A DNA stretch of 64,000 bases from contig CM063299.1 of assembly GCA_032173965.1 (NCBI GenBank), forward strand, positions 1,302,001 to 1,366,000, read 5' to 3'. A program made the translations under genes and the position numbers. The stretch comes from Sitta carolinensis (Eukaryota; Chordata; Aves; Passeriformes; Sittidae). The notes under the pieces were generated by a model, which saw nothing but the letters and a program-made list of their open reading frames with translations, had not been told where the DNA came from and did not search any database. This document shows positions 1 to 10,265 of the stretch, in pieces. Within the stretch, counting starts at the first letter, position 1. The number at the start of each line of letters is the position of its first letter.

Positions 1-3000
1 AATTATGCACCTCTAACCATGGAGTTTTCATGCTTTCACCTGAGTGCACAATATTCTAAAGAAATGATGATCAGCTGGGGAGGAAGGAACAAATGAAGGG
101 AAAAAAAATGGAGCTCCTGCTTCCAGTGAAATTAGTATTTGCTGTCACATGCCCTTCTGGAGGGGCTTTTGTTTTTAACAGTCACATTCACAGAGGAGCA
201 GGCGATTCCCAAATCTGGAATGCATGAATAACTCTGACTACTACACTGCTACACGCTGCATGGAAATGAGAGGGGAGCTGCTGGGGGAATGAGAATGACC
301 TGCCTGTGCTTTTCCCCCTGGATTCTGGGGGGAGGCAGTTGTTTGTGCTGGTGGTGGCAGCTAATCCAAGTGTCCACTCTGCCTCTGATAAGGCTCCTTG
401 CCCTGCTCTGAAGGCCCCACTGATAGGCAGCAATTCAAGGCTCCTTCTTCCATTCAAAAAAAAAAATAACCAACCCCAAATATTTTGGTTTCTCCAGAGT
501 GTGTCCAAAACAGTTTCTTTGCTTTTCATTCCTCTTCAGCCTCACTTGGTGTGCAGGAAACTTTGTTGAAGGCTAATGAGTGAGAGCTTTGTTCCATGGC
601 AGCGAACCTGCCTTGGCAGGCCAGGCCCAGATAATGGGAAGAATGCAAACTAATCCCAGTAAACAGCCTGTGGGACCAGTGTGTGCTGGGCTGGGGCAAA
701 CTGAAGGGCTGCAGTCCAAATTCACCCACCCTGCAGGAAAGCAGGAGCCATGGCAAAGAGTTATCTGCCTTTGGAGCGTGGCAGGAACTGCCACAGCAGA
801 ATAAACACCACGTTCTGTCAGGAAGGACACTGACTGCCTTGCAGCTTAAAATCAAATTTCCCTGCCAGTTGCAGCCTATTTCCACTCACTTCTAAATCTG
901 TGGTTTCAGCAATTACTTTGCAGTGTTAGAAGTGAAAAATCATTTACATGAGAAGGGGGGGAAAAAAGCTGGGAAAAAGATAAATTACCAACGTTCTAAT
1001 TCAGCCTGATGAAAACTTGTAGTTCATGAAATATTCAAGCACTGTGGGCTGAATTAGGGTTGTAACTGGTTGGTGCTTTTGATCTGTCCATTATGTTTTT
1101 GTGTAACTGCAATCTATATTTGCATGCCCTTACTGTACTGCCAGCACTGAACAAAAGAGAACAATTCCAGAATTTAATTGAAATGTGAGAAATTTCATGC
1201 AATTTTTTTGCCATCTCACTGATACCAAGAAGTGACTGAGTGATGTCTGTGACCTCCTGTCAGGTGGGGAGAGCTGGGGAGGCAGCAGGGACAGGTTCTG
1301 AGTTCCTCATCAAAGCTGCCTGGGAGCCTTCCCACCTTGTATTAAATAACATTTTCTTGTGGGAATACCAAGAGCTTGTTTAGAGTGACACAGGGAAATC
1401 TAACAGGTAAAATATATGAGATAAAGCTATAAATATATAGAATATAAAAGATATAATACATCAGAAAGCAGAGGTCAAGCAGCTCAGATCTAGAACTTCT
1501 TAAAAAATAATTTTTACAAAATATTACGAAAAGCAGTGTGGGAGAAAGGGAACAAGGGGGGAATTCCACTCCAGTGGAAGCACAAATATTCCTGTGGGAT
1601 GTGCAGCACTGAGCAGTGCCTGGTGCACCCAGAGAAGGAAAGAGAGACCACAGAAACTGTACTGGCTGGGTGTTCCCAGGGCCCAGGCTGAGTGACTTGC
1701 AGAAAATGCAATTTGCAAGTAGTTTTCAGCAGGTAATCTTGAACCCAGTGAGGTTTAATGTGTGGCAGGAAAACAAATGGAGCATTTGCTTCCCAACCCG
1801 AGCCTAACCTTGGCTGCAAGGCCCCGTTTGGGTCTCTCTGGGCTATAAAATAGTAGACAATAAAATAAAATTGTCACCTTTACACCCAGGTTGCCTCACA
1901 GGCCCTCTGCCCATCAGCTACAAAGCACAGAGGCTCCTTTAACCACCCCTGCTCTCAGGAGCCACGTGTTGAACTATTTCCTGCCCCGTGGGCTCCTACA
2001 ATTGGGTTGCAAAATTCTCTCCAGCAAAGTGGGCAGCAGAGCCCTTTAAAACTGCAGGGCAGGGAGGATGTGGCTCCTTCCTTTTCTTGTGTTAAATTGC
2101 AGAAGTGAAAGATCTCCTTCCAAATTCTTTAGAAAAGAATTCCTTCTCTCCCCAAGATGCCTCATGTGAAAGGGAAAAAGCTGGCTGGACCCTGGGACCT
2201 CATTTTTGTGAGGCTTTCTCCCTCACGTGGGCAGATGTGGGACAGCTGGGGGAAGGCAGATGCCAGAGTTCCTGGGCTAGGAGATCCAAAATGCAGCTGG
2301 ACACACTCCACAACCTCTGCCAGGCAGAGCAAAACACCTGACAACTCTTCCAAACACTGAAGACAACCGAAGGATGGAGCAGAGAACATCCAATGAAATT
2401 AGCAGGCAAAAATATTGGACAGGCGGGGGAAGTATTTTTTCACACAACACGTAATTAAATTGTGAACTCCTAATTCGATTGTGGAAGTCCCTGTTGCAGG
2501 ATGTGCAGGAGCACAAGCAGATCCAGCTCCAGCAGGAGTTAGCAGAGCTCCTGGAGGACAGGACCTGCCAGGAGAGACCTCAAAAGGCTGAGCTGTGTCT
2601 GGGAGGAAGGCAGGTGTAAGGGCAGAGCTGCAAAACCCGCTTGTCTGAACATGAATCTATCAATTCATGTGCAGAAGTGGGAGATTATTTTGCTTTTTTC
2701 AGTTCATCAGGACCCAGAATAGGATGAAACAGCAGAGAGCTGGCACGAGGAACCCCTGCCATGGCCTCAAGCCAGTCCCCCTGTCAATAAATGCTGAAAG
2801 GGAGAGGCTGACATACGACTCTCATAACCTTCCCTGAGCCAGGGGAGTTTGCATTCCTAAAGCTCCTGCATGCACTGCTCAACTTCCAACTGGCTTTTTT
2901 AACTTTGCCAAGACTGTCTGTACGTAACAGGATTTGTCTGTCTCCAAGGGATGCAAAGGCTTTAGCTCAGAACTGCCTGACACAGATGGCAGAATTCTGA

Positions 3001-3481
3001 GGCATAAACACAGGACTTTTAAACCCTGTGTGTACTTACAACCGTGGGGAAAAGCAGGATCTTTTCCTCTCTGTGGATTAAAATGTCACTTCAGTAATTC
3101 CTGTTATTTCATGCTATTAAGGCAGCCATGTTCACCAGAAATCCAGAGCAGGAACTGGGCTCATACAATCATCTTCACAATACAAAGGAAGTTGTCACAC
3201 ACAGCAGATGCTAGTCTAATTCAGGGCATGTTGAAGATATGAGAAATCACAGAGCTTCGAGTCCAACACTTCTAATGTGTCTCTCATAAACTACACACCT
3301 CCTTGCTGCCTGCATTAATACCTACCCTGACAGATTTAATGCATTAAAAACCCAAACATTAAACCCCATCCATTGAGAAGTGGATGTTCCCTTTTAAAGT
3401 GTGTGGAGAAAGAGACCCAATGAAAAGCTGCACAGGCATCTGAAAGAGTTTTCAGACTGGGTACAAAAATATGGCACTTAC
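1..3481 (-). other. TADA2A: TADA2A intron, incomplete at the left edge
   Basis: I find no exon of TADA2A or any other recognised gene here. The stretch is ordinary A/T-leaning intron with one possible CR1-like fragment near 2.36-2.52 kb. The short open frames over it show no family resemblance. Confidence 0.7.
2361..2520 (+). mobile_element. Possible old CR1-like fragment
   Basis: TTTTTTCACACAACACGTAA then TTAAATTGTGAAC and TGTTGCAGGATGTGCAGG resemble a segment found near the 3' ends of old amniote CR1/L3 elements. It is diverged and its edges are uncertain. Confidence 0.4.
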
Positions 3482-3554
3482 CATGCAAAATGTCTGAATC
3501 ATCTTCTACAAAATCAATATCTCTCAAATCCCACTCAGCATAGTTGTCAAACTC
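3482..3554 (-). CDS. TADA2A: TADA2A exon, residues 178-201 plus 1 nt (last exon inside the window)
   Basis: Acceptor CTGAACAG, donor CATG|GTAAGTGCC, 73 bases. It encodes EFDNYAEWDLRDIDFVEDDS then DILH. The next family segment (ALKMAVVD) is not found between 1 and 3481 on the minus strand, so the following intron is at least 3.4 kb long and runs off the window. Confidence 0.96.
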
Positions 3555-6500
3555 CTGTTCAGAGGGGATTAATACATTGTCACTAACGAGCACCAAAATA
3601 TTGGCCTCAGGTTTCAGAACATGCAGAAGGATTGGGAACAGAGACATTTACTCAGACACAGGGTACAAGGTTCCATCCTTGAGCAACAAACAGCACAGGG
3701 GAGCTTTACCTGGGGAGGATGTGTGAAAATGCACCCCCATGGCTGCAGCTGGAGCAGGATAGTGGGACAGGACAGTGGGAATTAATCAGGTCACGACTCC
3801 CTGACTGATGGAAATCGGTCACAGAATGTCCTGAGCTGGAAGGGACTCACAAGGATCACCAAGTCCCCTCCATGTGCCTGAGAGCCTTGGGTGTGATTTT
3901 TGGGTGCTGATTCTGCTCAGAGGTACCAAAGCAAGCCCCTGTGTGGCTGAAGTGATTCCTCCAGGGACAGGGGCAGGAACTGGGCCCTTGGGCCCCCAGG
4001 CAGAGCCTGGAGAGCAATGCAGGTGTCCCAGGTGAGGTGTGGGGCAGGGCTGTGTGTGCTCCTGCAGGCAGGAGACAGTGCTGGAGCTGAGCCTTTGGCC
4101 GAGCAGCCAACCCCCAGGGCCACCCCCGGCTGGAACTCTGGAGGCAGCAGCAGCTCCTGCAGCCCCTGCTGCTCCCCGGCTCTGCAGGCCACCAGTGCCA
4201 CCTCTGGCATCAACCCCTTCATTAATGCAGGGCTCTAATCACGGATTATCCCAGCCTGGAAGGAGCAGACTCCCTGCTCCTCAGGGGATAACCTCAAATT
4301 GAACCACAGGAGCAGCCCTCTGTCCTGTGCCCTCCTGTGATGGCTTTAAATAAAGAGCAAAGACAGGAGTGTGTGTGCTGAGCTTGCACCCAGCAGCAAA
4401 TTTAAAATAATGGGAGGAGAGTCATTCCTACCTCAACAAAGTCAGCTCTGGCAGGCATGTACCCAGCCATGTCCCTGGAGAGCAAGGAATCAAAGGTGGG
4501 CCGTGGGGGATCATCAGCAGCTGAAAAAAAAAAAAAAAGGTTTTCACTTGTTGAGTAGGGTTTGAGATCTTTTTTAAAGGATCTGTAAATAAGTGTTTAT
4601 TTTGCAGGAAAAGGGGGAATAATTAGTTGAAGAAAAATACCCTGATTGGGCTTTTATTCAGTGTTACAGGCAGAGAAGACAGAGCTCATCCAGAGAAAAA
4701 TGCAGCAATCTGAGAGCTTCGTAGTATTCTCAAGAGTCAAACACAAATTCAAGGCAATAAACAGGTAATAAAATGTAAACTTTACATTTTGGAGCTCAGC
4801 ATCCCCCTCTAAACCTCTGCAGATCCCTGGGGCTCAGCGTGCAGGTTCTTTTAGTTACTAGCAACAGGAGTGTTAAATCTGCCTTCTTCTGGGGCCATTG
4901 CCAGAGCTGCAATTAAAGCCAGAGAACTCCCAGTTTTTACAGCACCTCCCAGCTGAGGAGCCCGGTGTTTTACAGACAATAATAGTCTGAGGCTCACAAT
5001 GCACTTGTGCAGGAGCTGAGCATTGTGTGTCCCACGGCACAGATAAAGCAGGCTGAGGCACAGAGAGTTTGTCTTGGCCCAGGGCACATAAAAATATCAA
5101 TAACAGCCAGGGACAGAACCAAAATTGCCCAGTTCCTACTGTTTAGCTCTAAGTACTTTACTGGGAATTACAAAGCTCCAGACAGCCAGCAACTGCCTCA
5201 CCCAGAGAGGCTGGGGAGCTCTGGAATGAACAGCTGCCAGACTGGGGGAATGCTAAAGATGTGAAATGCAAGGAAAACTGACAATTTGTTAACTTGCTGC
5301 AGACTTTTTTAACAGGCAGTTTTCAAGAGAGAGGTGTGAAATCAGCATAGTTGAAAGGAGTGATTTTATGACAAATTATATCAGCAGTCAGGCCTGGGAC
5401 ACGGTGTGTACACAGTAATGAGCACGTGATCAGAGGGAATGTTTGAAGGCAGAAATCCCTTCTCAGTTCCCTCTGCTGTGCAGGGCTGGGCAGGGTGAGA
5501 ACCACTCTGGTGTCTATCCTGAGGGACACACGTGAAGGAGCCTTGGGGTGGGTTGTAATGCAGTGGATAAAACATCCAGGGTCCTGCTGGGGGGATTTCT
5601 GAGTGCTCTGGCTGTGGAGGAACTTCTGCTTTTGAGACCCTGATGTCTGTGCCAGGCCATGCTGTCTCCTGCCCTTCCCCAGGGAACTGGCCCTGATCCA
5701 CCCAGGAATTCATCCAGGGTGAAGAGAACCCTTCTCCTGACATCCTCCAGGCCAGTTATCAGAACAGGTTATCCCTGTGGGAAGGAAAGCACCCAGGATC
5801 TGTGCTGCCTGGCCTCCCCAGAGCCTTGGCAGGGCAGGGATACTCACAGTGGAAGGGAATGGCTGTCTCGTGGTGCTGAGCCTCCTCTGCCTGCTTCAGG
5901 TTCAGCAGGGTGGAGGCAAACAGGGGGTTGTTGATGAAGTGTTTCATGTAGTGCTTCTCACACTCCTCCTTGGATTTGGTGCACATCTGGTTGGCCACGT
6001 CCTGCCTGGAGCAGAGAGAGGGGGAGGATTCATGTGAACAACACTGAAATGTTGGGGTTTTTTAATTTCTCCTCTGGGAAAAGATAGTTTTGGACTAGTG
6101 TGCAGAGAACTGGCCTGTGATGGTGTCTGAACTGACATTCTCAGCATCAACACTCACATGTTTGTGCCAGGGAGCATTTTTGGGTGCCCATGAACCATGA
6201 AATTCACTGTTTTCATATGGAAAACCCTCTGGGTGATGGAATGTACCACATCTTTAAGAGGCTTGAAATTTACTGAGGTTATTTGAGAGCTCTTTACACA
6301 TTTTACTGACTCCAGGTAAGGGCAAACTCTGTAAGCATTTATCAGTCTTTTTCTGACAGCAGTGTGCACCTAAGAACTCCCAGGAATGCTTCTGTGAATT
6401 CTTGGGTTCTGTACTTTTAACACAACTATTTTTAATGAAGAAGACAAGTGGCTCATGAAAACAGGATCTGATACTGCAGCCTTCCACTTTAGCTGCTGAA

Positions 6501-8403
6501 TTAATGTCTCACCCCAAAAAAGTCATTAAACAGTCAATGTGCACTGATGAATCCAACAGTGAGATCCAGGGAAAGAAAGGAAAAACTGCTCATGACTGAC
6601 TGAAATTGGCTGAACCACTGAATTCTCACCAGTTCCCAAATCCACAGTCCATCACAGCTTCCAGGAGAGACATTTCCTCCTGAGCTGTCCAGTTGGGATC
6701 CAGGACAGGGAAGTCAGATGTCTGGAGAAGAAAAAAGCAGAACAAGCTGTGACCCTCTGTTCCAACCCACCTCAGAAAGGGCAAAGAAGTTCTGAACCAT
6801 GGGGTGGCACAGGAGATAATTCTGGTAGTTTTTAACTTTCACAAAACCTGACTGAATAATTATTGGATTACTTAGGGCACTGGGTGATCAACCACAGCAA
6901 ATACTGGTACATGTTGTGTCTCCCAGCTGGAATTCACAACGTTATGCTATGAAACACAGTAAAATTACTGGAGACTTTAAGAATTATTAATTCTGAGGAA
7001 GAAGAAACAAGCCTAGAGAAACAGAAGTCAGTGGGCCTGGTTGAAGGACTGTAAGTGTAGTGAGGTGCACTGTGCTATCCAGGCACAACAAAAAGCTGCA
7101 GCTGTAAAAGCTGTAAATGACTCCCCTACTCCATTCTGTTCCACGTGGAGGTTTTTCTTTTTTAAATAGTTTTAAACCTCTGAATCAAAGAATAGCATCA
7201 CTTAACCTTTCAATGCAATATGAGTAAGCAAGGGTCCTTAACTCCAGAGAAGTTGTGAGAGCCCAGGACTGAGCAGGTGCTATCCAAAGGGAATATTTAC
7301 CATTATCTCATAGGTGTGATCACTTTGATGCTTCTTGTATTCAAATCCTCGGGTGAAACACTGCAGAACGAAAGACCAGAATTGTGTCACTTCTGCCCTG
7401 AAAAGATTTCCACTGGTCCCTTCTTTAACTTCCACCCTCTGCCCACGTGTCAGTCCTTCACCCTCCAACCCTCTGTCCCAGACATTTGTGCTGCCCCGTT
7501 TTTGGAGGGAGCAGGTGTTCCCGTGTCCCTGGGCAGCCTGGCAGCGGGCAGGGCTCTCTCAGAGCAAGGAGAGGCTGTGCCCTGCTGCTGGCACTCACCT
7601 GCAGGCACAGCAGGAAGGGAGGGGGCCCACACTCAGCACACTTCACGTAGGGCTCCGTCAGGTACGAGGAGCAGCCTCGGCACGGGGGCTTATCAAAAGG
7701 GTCACCTGGGAAACCAGAAGGAAATCTCCTGTGACACAAGCACAGCTCTGCTTTGGCAGCCCCTAAATCCACCTGTGCTCAGCCCCAGGACCTGTGGGTC
7801 CAGCTCAGGAGGTTCTGCGGTTCTATGGATTTTAAATGAACTCAATTGTGCAACAAAATAAGTAAGGCTGTCAGGTTATAATGGCTTCAAACTCAAAGAG
7901 AGCAGGGTTAGATGGGATATTGGGAAGAAATTCTTCTCTGTGAGGGAGGTGAGGCCCTGGCACAGGGTGCCCAGAGCAGCTGTGGCTGCCCCTGGATCCC
8001 AGGCTAGGCAGGATGGGCTTGGCACACCCTGGGATAGTGGCAAGTGTCCCTGGCCCTGGCAGGGTGTGAAATTGGATGGGATTTAAGGATTCTTCCAACC
8101 CAAACCAGTCTGGGATCCTGTGATTCTGATTTCTTCCAAGAAAATGGATTTGAACCAGCTCAATTATAAGTAGAGAGAACTAAGACAAAACTCACACTGA
8201 ATCATTTGTGTGGCCACTAAACCACGTCCACAAAGTGACACATTTGCACATTTTTTGCACACTTTCAGGGATGGTGACTCCAAAACCCCACTGCTCCAAG
8301 AAATCCTCGTTCCTGGAAATCCTTGTTGCTGGTTTCCCGTGACCAGGTGTGGGAGCTGAGGTATGTGGTGGCACTTACTGCTGAAGGAGGCCAGGCGCTC
8401 CAT
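3482..8403 (-). CDS. TADA2A: TADA2A, transcriptional adaptor 2-alpha, 5' coding part (7 coding exons, residues 1-201)
   Basis: TADA2A is the ADA2 adaptor that couples a GCN5/PCAF acetyltransferase to chromatin in the nucleus, chiefly in the ATAC complex in vertebrates. Joined segments, 5' to 3' on the minus strand: 8403-8379, 7705-7599, 7360-7301, 6721-6630, 6005-5848, 4520-4432, 3554-3482. They give 201 codons with no stop and matching intron phases. The ZZ zinc finger shows all eight expected ligands: Cys17, 20, 31, 34, 42, 45 and His55, 59. A SANT/Myb-like domain follows at about 70-122 (LDPNWTAQEE, then FGNWQDVANQ and KEECEKHYMKHF), then an acidic segment (EFDNYAEWDLRDIDF). The start MERLASFSS matches the family start MDRLGSFSN in length and position. 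The family is about 443 residues, so the C-terminal half, including the SWIRM domain, lies beyond position 1. Identification is from recalled family sequence and is very secure. Confidence 0.97.
3819..3875 (-). mobile_element. CR1 LINE terminal fragment (short)
   Basis: CACAGAATGTCCTGAGCTGG followed by AAGGGACTCACAAGGATCAC is the reverse complement of a CR1 3' terminus. Only about 55 bp is clear. Confidence 0.6.
4432..4520 (-). CDS. TADA2A: TADA2A exon, residues 148-177
   Basis: The acceptor is a run of about 15 T followed by CAG (4535-4521) and the donor is GTTGAG|GTAGGAATG. The 89 bases encode ADDPPRPTFDSLLSRDMAGY then MPARADFVE, a highly conserved linker after the SANT domain. The exon is phase 1 in and phase 0 out. 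Confidence 0.95.
5848..6005 (-). CDS. TADA2A: TADA2A exon, residues 95-147 plus 1 nt (rest of SANT domain)
   Basis: Acceptor TCTGCTCCAG, donor CACT|GTGAGTATCC, 158 bases. It encodes QDVANQMCTKSKEECEKHYM, HFINNPLFASTLLNLKQAEE and a short variable stretch AQHHETAIPFH. The family has a threonine/alanine-rich version of the variable part (for example KTADTAIPFH), so AQHHE is a local difference. Confidence 0.96.
6630..6721 (-). CDS. TADA2A: TADA2A exon, residues 65-94 plus 2 nt (SANT domain, helices 1-2)
   Basis: Acceptor CTTCTCCAG, donor AACTG|GTGAGAATT, 92 bases. It encodes TSDFPVLDPNWTAQEEMSLL and on to DCGFGNW, the N-terminal SANT helices with the conserved tryptophans. Trp95 is split across the next intron (TG|G). 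Confidence 0.96.
7301..7360 (-). CDS. TADA2A: TADA2A exon, residues 45-64 (second half of ZZ zinc finger)
   Basis: Sixty bases between acceptor TTCTGCAG and donor ATG|GTAAATATT encode CFTRGFEYKKHQSDHTYEIM. They supply Cys45, His55 and His59, completing the ZZ ligand set. Phase is 0 on both sides. Confidence 0.97.
7599..7705 (-). CDS. TADA2A: TADA2A exon, residues 9-44 (first half of ZZ zinc finger)
   Basis: The acceptor is TTTCCCAG at 7708-7706 and the donor CTGCAG|GTGAGTGC. The 107 bases encode DPFDKPPCRGCSSYL and on to CAECGPPPFLLCLQ. They hold Cys17, Cys20, Cys31, Cys34 and Cys42, the first five metal ligands of the ZZ finger. The exon ends in phase 0. Confidence 0.97.
7890..8130 (+). mobile_element. 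CR1 LINE 3'-end fragment
   Basis: The text shows the usual avian CR1 3' end: GGGATATTGGGAAGAAATTC, GCCCAGAGCAGCTGTGG, a TGGATGGGATTTAAGG-type segment and the terminal CCAACCCAAACCAGTCTGGG. It is truncated and non-coding, in the first coding intron of TADA2A. Confidence 0.85.
8379..8403 (-). CDS. TADA2A: TADA2A start exon, residues 1-8 plus 1 nt
   Basis: The ATG is at 8403-8401 and 25 coding bases follow (MERLASFS plus A), ending at the donor A|GTAAGTGC. This phase-1 end joins the next exon to restore Ser9-Asp10. The exon must extend 5' as untranslated leader. One possible acceptor is TTTTACTGCGAG, which would put the exon edge near 8429, but this is not certain. Confidence 0.9.
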
Positions 8404-8689
8404 CCCTCCCCCCGCTGCTGCTCGGGCTCCTCGCAGTAAAACTCGGCTGGCCAAGGGTGTCCCGAAGGGAATGCTCTCCCTGCAGCCCCACGGGATTCCT
8501 GAGCAGGAAGCAGAAGGGCTGTCAGAGCCCTTTCCACACGGACCAGAGCCTGGCTCTGGGCATGGGGAGAAATCACACAGGGAGCTGTGGAGGGCTGGGG
8601 GTGCAGCCCCAAAGGGAGGGTTTCAGTGGGAATGGGAGAGCTGTGAGCAGCTGTGGTGCAAGGAAGTGCTCTGCACCTCCCAGAAGCAC

Positions 8690-9392
8690 TCCCCATGTCC
8701 CACTCCTCCATATCCCATTCCCCATATCCCACTCCCCAAACCCCCCATCCCACTCCCCAATCCCCCACATCCTAATTCCCATTCCCCTATGCCCTACTCC
8801 CTATATCCCAATCCCCACTCCGCCATATCCCATTCTCCTATATCCCACTCCCCCATATCCCAATCCTCACTCCCCATATCCCAATCCCGACTCCCCAATT
8901 CCTATATCAAGTATCCCGCTCCCCATATCCAAATTCCCATATCCCGCTCCCCATATCCCAATCCCCAGATCCCATATCCCACTCCCCATATCCCATATCC
9001 CACTCCCCATATCCCATATCCCAATCCCCATATCCCATATCCCACTCCCCATATCCCAATCCCCACTCCCCATATCCCACTCCCCATATCCCATATCCCA
9101 CTCCCCATATCCCGCTCCCCACATCCCCATATCCCGCTCCCCACTCCCCATATCCCGCTCCCCACATCCCCATATCCCATATTCCACTCCGCATATCCCA
9201 CTCCCCATATCCTGCTCCCCACATCCCCATATCCCGCTCCCCACTCCCCATATCCCGCTCCCCACATCGCCATATCCCATATTCCACTCCGCATATCCCA
9301 CTCCCCACTCCCCATATCCCACTCCCCACTCCCCATATCCCGCTCCCCTATCCCCATATCCCGCTCCCCTATCCCCATTCCCCAGGCCCTCT
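8690..9392. repeat. C-rich tandem array built from 7-bp modules, in TADA2A intron 1
   Basis: About 700 bp of modules such as CCCCATA, TCCCACT and CCCCACT form 14- and 21-bp units (CCCCATATCCCACT). A higher-order copy of exactly 100 bp is visible: 9121-9200 matches 9221-9300 almost perfectly. The minus (TADA2A sense) strand is a run of GGG/GGGG tracts spaced by 4-5 bases. The array keeps frames open on both strands for hundreds of codons, but only because the repeat lacks stops. Confidence 0.95.
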
Positions 9393-9650
9393 CCAGCCCG
9401 GCCGCCCCCTCTCCCCATCACCGCCAGGCGGCGCCCTCTCCCGGCGCTGCCCCGCTCCGGCCCCGCCCCCTCGCTTGCCCCGCCCCCCCGGGCCCCGCCG
9501 CGGCCCGCGCCGTTCGGCTCCCGCCGCCCCGCTCCGCGCCGCCCCCGCTGCCCGAGCCGCGCTCCCGGCGCTGCCCCGGGCTCCGCTCGGCCCCGCCGCT
9601 GCCCGCCGTGTGCGGCGGGGGCCGCCGGGGCCGCCGGGGCCGCCTCTCAC

Positions 9651-9750
9651 CTCGCTCGGGGCGGCGGCGGCGGGGCGGGCCCGCGCGCTCCCCGCCGTGC
9701 GCACGCGCCGGGCCGGGCCGGGCCGCGCGCCCCCTGGCGGCCGCAGCGCC
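9651..9750 (-). other. TADA2A: TADA2A non-coding exon 1 (3' end at 9651; 5' end approximate)
   Basis: The minus strand reads CCGAGCGAG|GTGAGAGGCG, a near-consensus donor inside the CpG island about 1.2 kb upstream of the start codon. The family has a 5' leader exon, and the ATG exon needs an upstream partner. The 5' boundary is a guess. Confidence 0.5.
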
Positions 9751-9899
9751 CGCCCCGCCCCTGGCTGAGGGCCGGGGGCCGCGGGCCCGGCGGGAGCCCC
9801 GGCGAGGGGCGGGCGGCGCGGGAGGAGCCCCCGGCGGGCACGGAGCCCCGGGACCGCCCCGCAGAGCGCCGCGCTCCTGCCGCGGGCAGCGGAGCGGCT

Positions 9900-9998
9900 G
9901 TGCCCCGGCCTCGGGGGGCATGGTGCCAGCCCGTGAGGGGCGCGGGGATGGTGCTCGTGGGGAAGGGCTCTCCGGGCCTCCCGTGGCCCTGTGAGCAG
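9900..9998 (+). other. ACACA: Candidate ACACA leader exon from promoter PI
   Basis: The evidence is the donor GAGCAG|GTACGGGAGG in the CpG island opposite TADA2A. The segment contains two ATGs (9919, 9948) that open short upstream frames, and none is in the frame needed to enter the ACACA coding sequence. The 5' edge is arbitrary. Confidence 0.35.
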
Positions 9999-10049
9999 GT
10001 ACGGGAGGAGCTGGCCCGGTGGGGGATCGGAGCAGGGTACAAGGAGAGA

Positions 10050-10265
10050 GGATCCCCGAGTGGTTCGGGTGGGAAGAACCTTTAGCATCACCCAGTGCCA
10101 CCCCTGCCATGGGCAGGGACACCTTCCACCGTCCCAGGCTGCTCCCAGCCCTGTCCGGCCTGGCCCGGGCACTGCCAGGGGTGTGGAACCCGTGCCAGGG
10201 CCTGCCCACCCTCACAGGGCACAATCCCTCCCAATATTCCATCGAATCCTGCCCTCTGGCATCTG
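10050..10265 (-). mobile_element. CR1 LINE 3'-end fragment
   Basis: The reverse CR1 terminus is clear: GTTCGGGTGGGAAGAACCTT, CACCCCTGCCATGGGCAGGG, ACACCTTCCACCGTCCCAGG and GGGCCTGCCCACCCTCACAG. It lies just downstream of the PI donor. Confidence 0.85.

Larger units (their letters stand above)
9395..9998. promoter_or_regulatory. CpG island: shared TADA2A / ACACA promoter PI
   Basis: The sequence changes abruptly to extreme G+C with dense CpG and many GC boxes. On the minus strand a strong donor GCGAG|GTGAGAGG places the 3' end of a non-coding TADA2A exon 1 at 9651. On the plus strand a donor GAGCAG|GTACGGG at 9999 is a candidate 3' end for the PI leader exon of ACACA. In human the two genes start within about 100 bp of each other, head to head, so a bidirectional promoter is the expected reading. 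Transcription starts cannot be fixed from sequence, and no TATA box is evident. Confidence 0.75.

Noticed and set aside
4522..4536. The A15 run, considered as a poly(A) tail of a retroposed copy.
   Set aside because: On the minus strand it is the polypyrimidine tract directly before a TADA2A acceptor, so its role is explained.
8363..8401. Plus-strand MWWHLLLKEARRS, which looks like the long ACACA isoform start MWWSTLMSILRARS.
   Set aside because: It is the exact reverse complement of the TADA2A start exon and its donor, and it lies on the wrong side of the shared promoter to be in an ACACA transcript. The likeness is limited to a few residues.
8363..9994. Open frames of 540+ codons on the plus strand, and long frames on the minus strand, over 8.4-10.1 kb.
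   Set aside because: They run through the C-rich tandem array and the CpG island, where stops are rare, and overlap a TADA2A exon in antisense. The product is low-complexity Pro/Ser/His/Ile repeats with no family resemblance.
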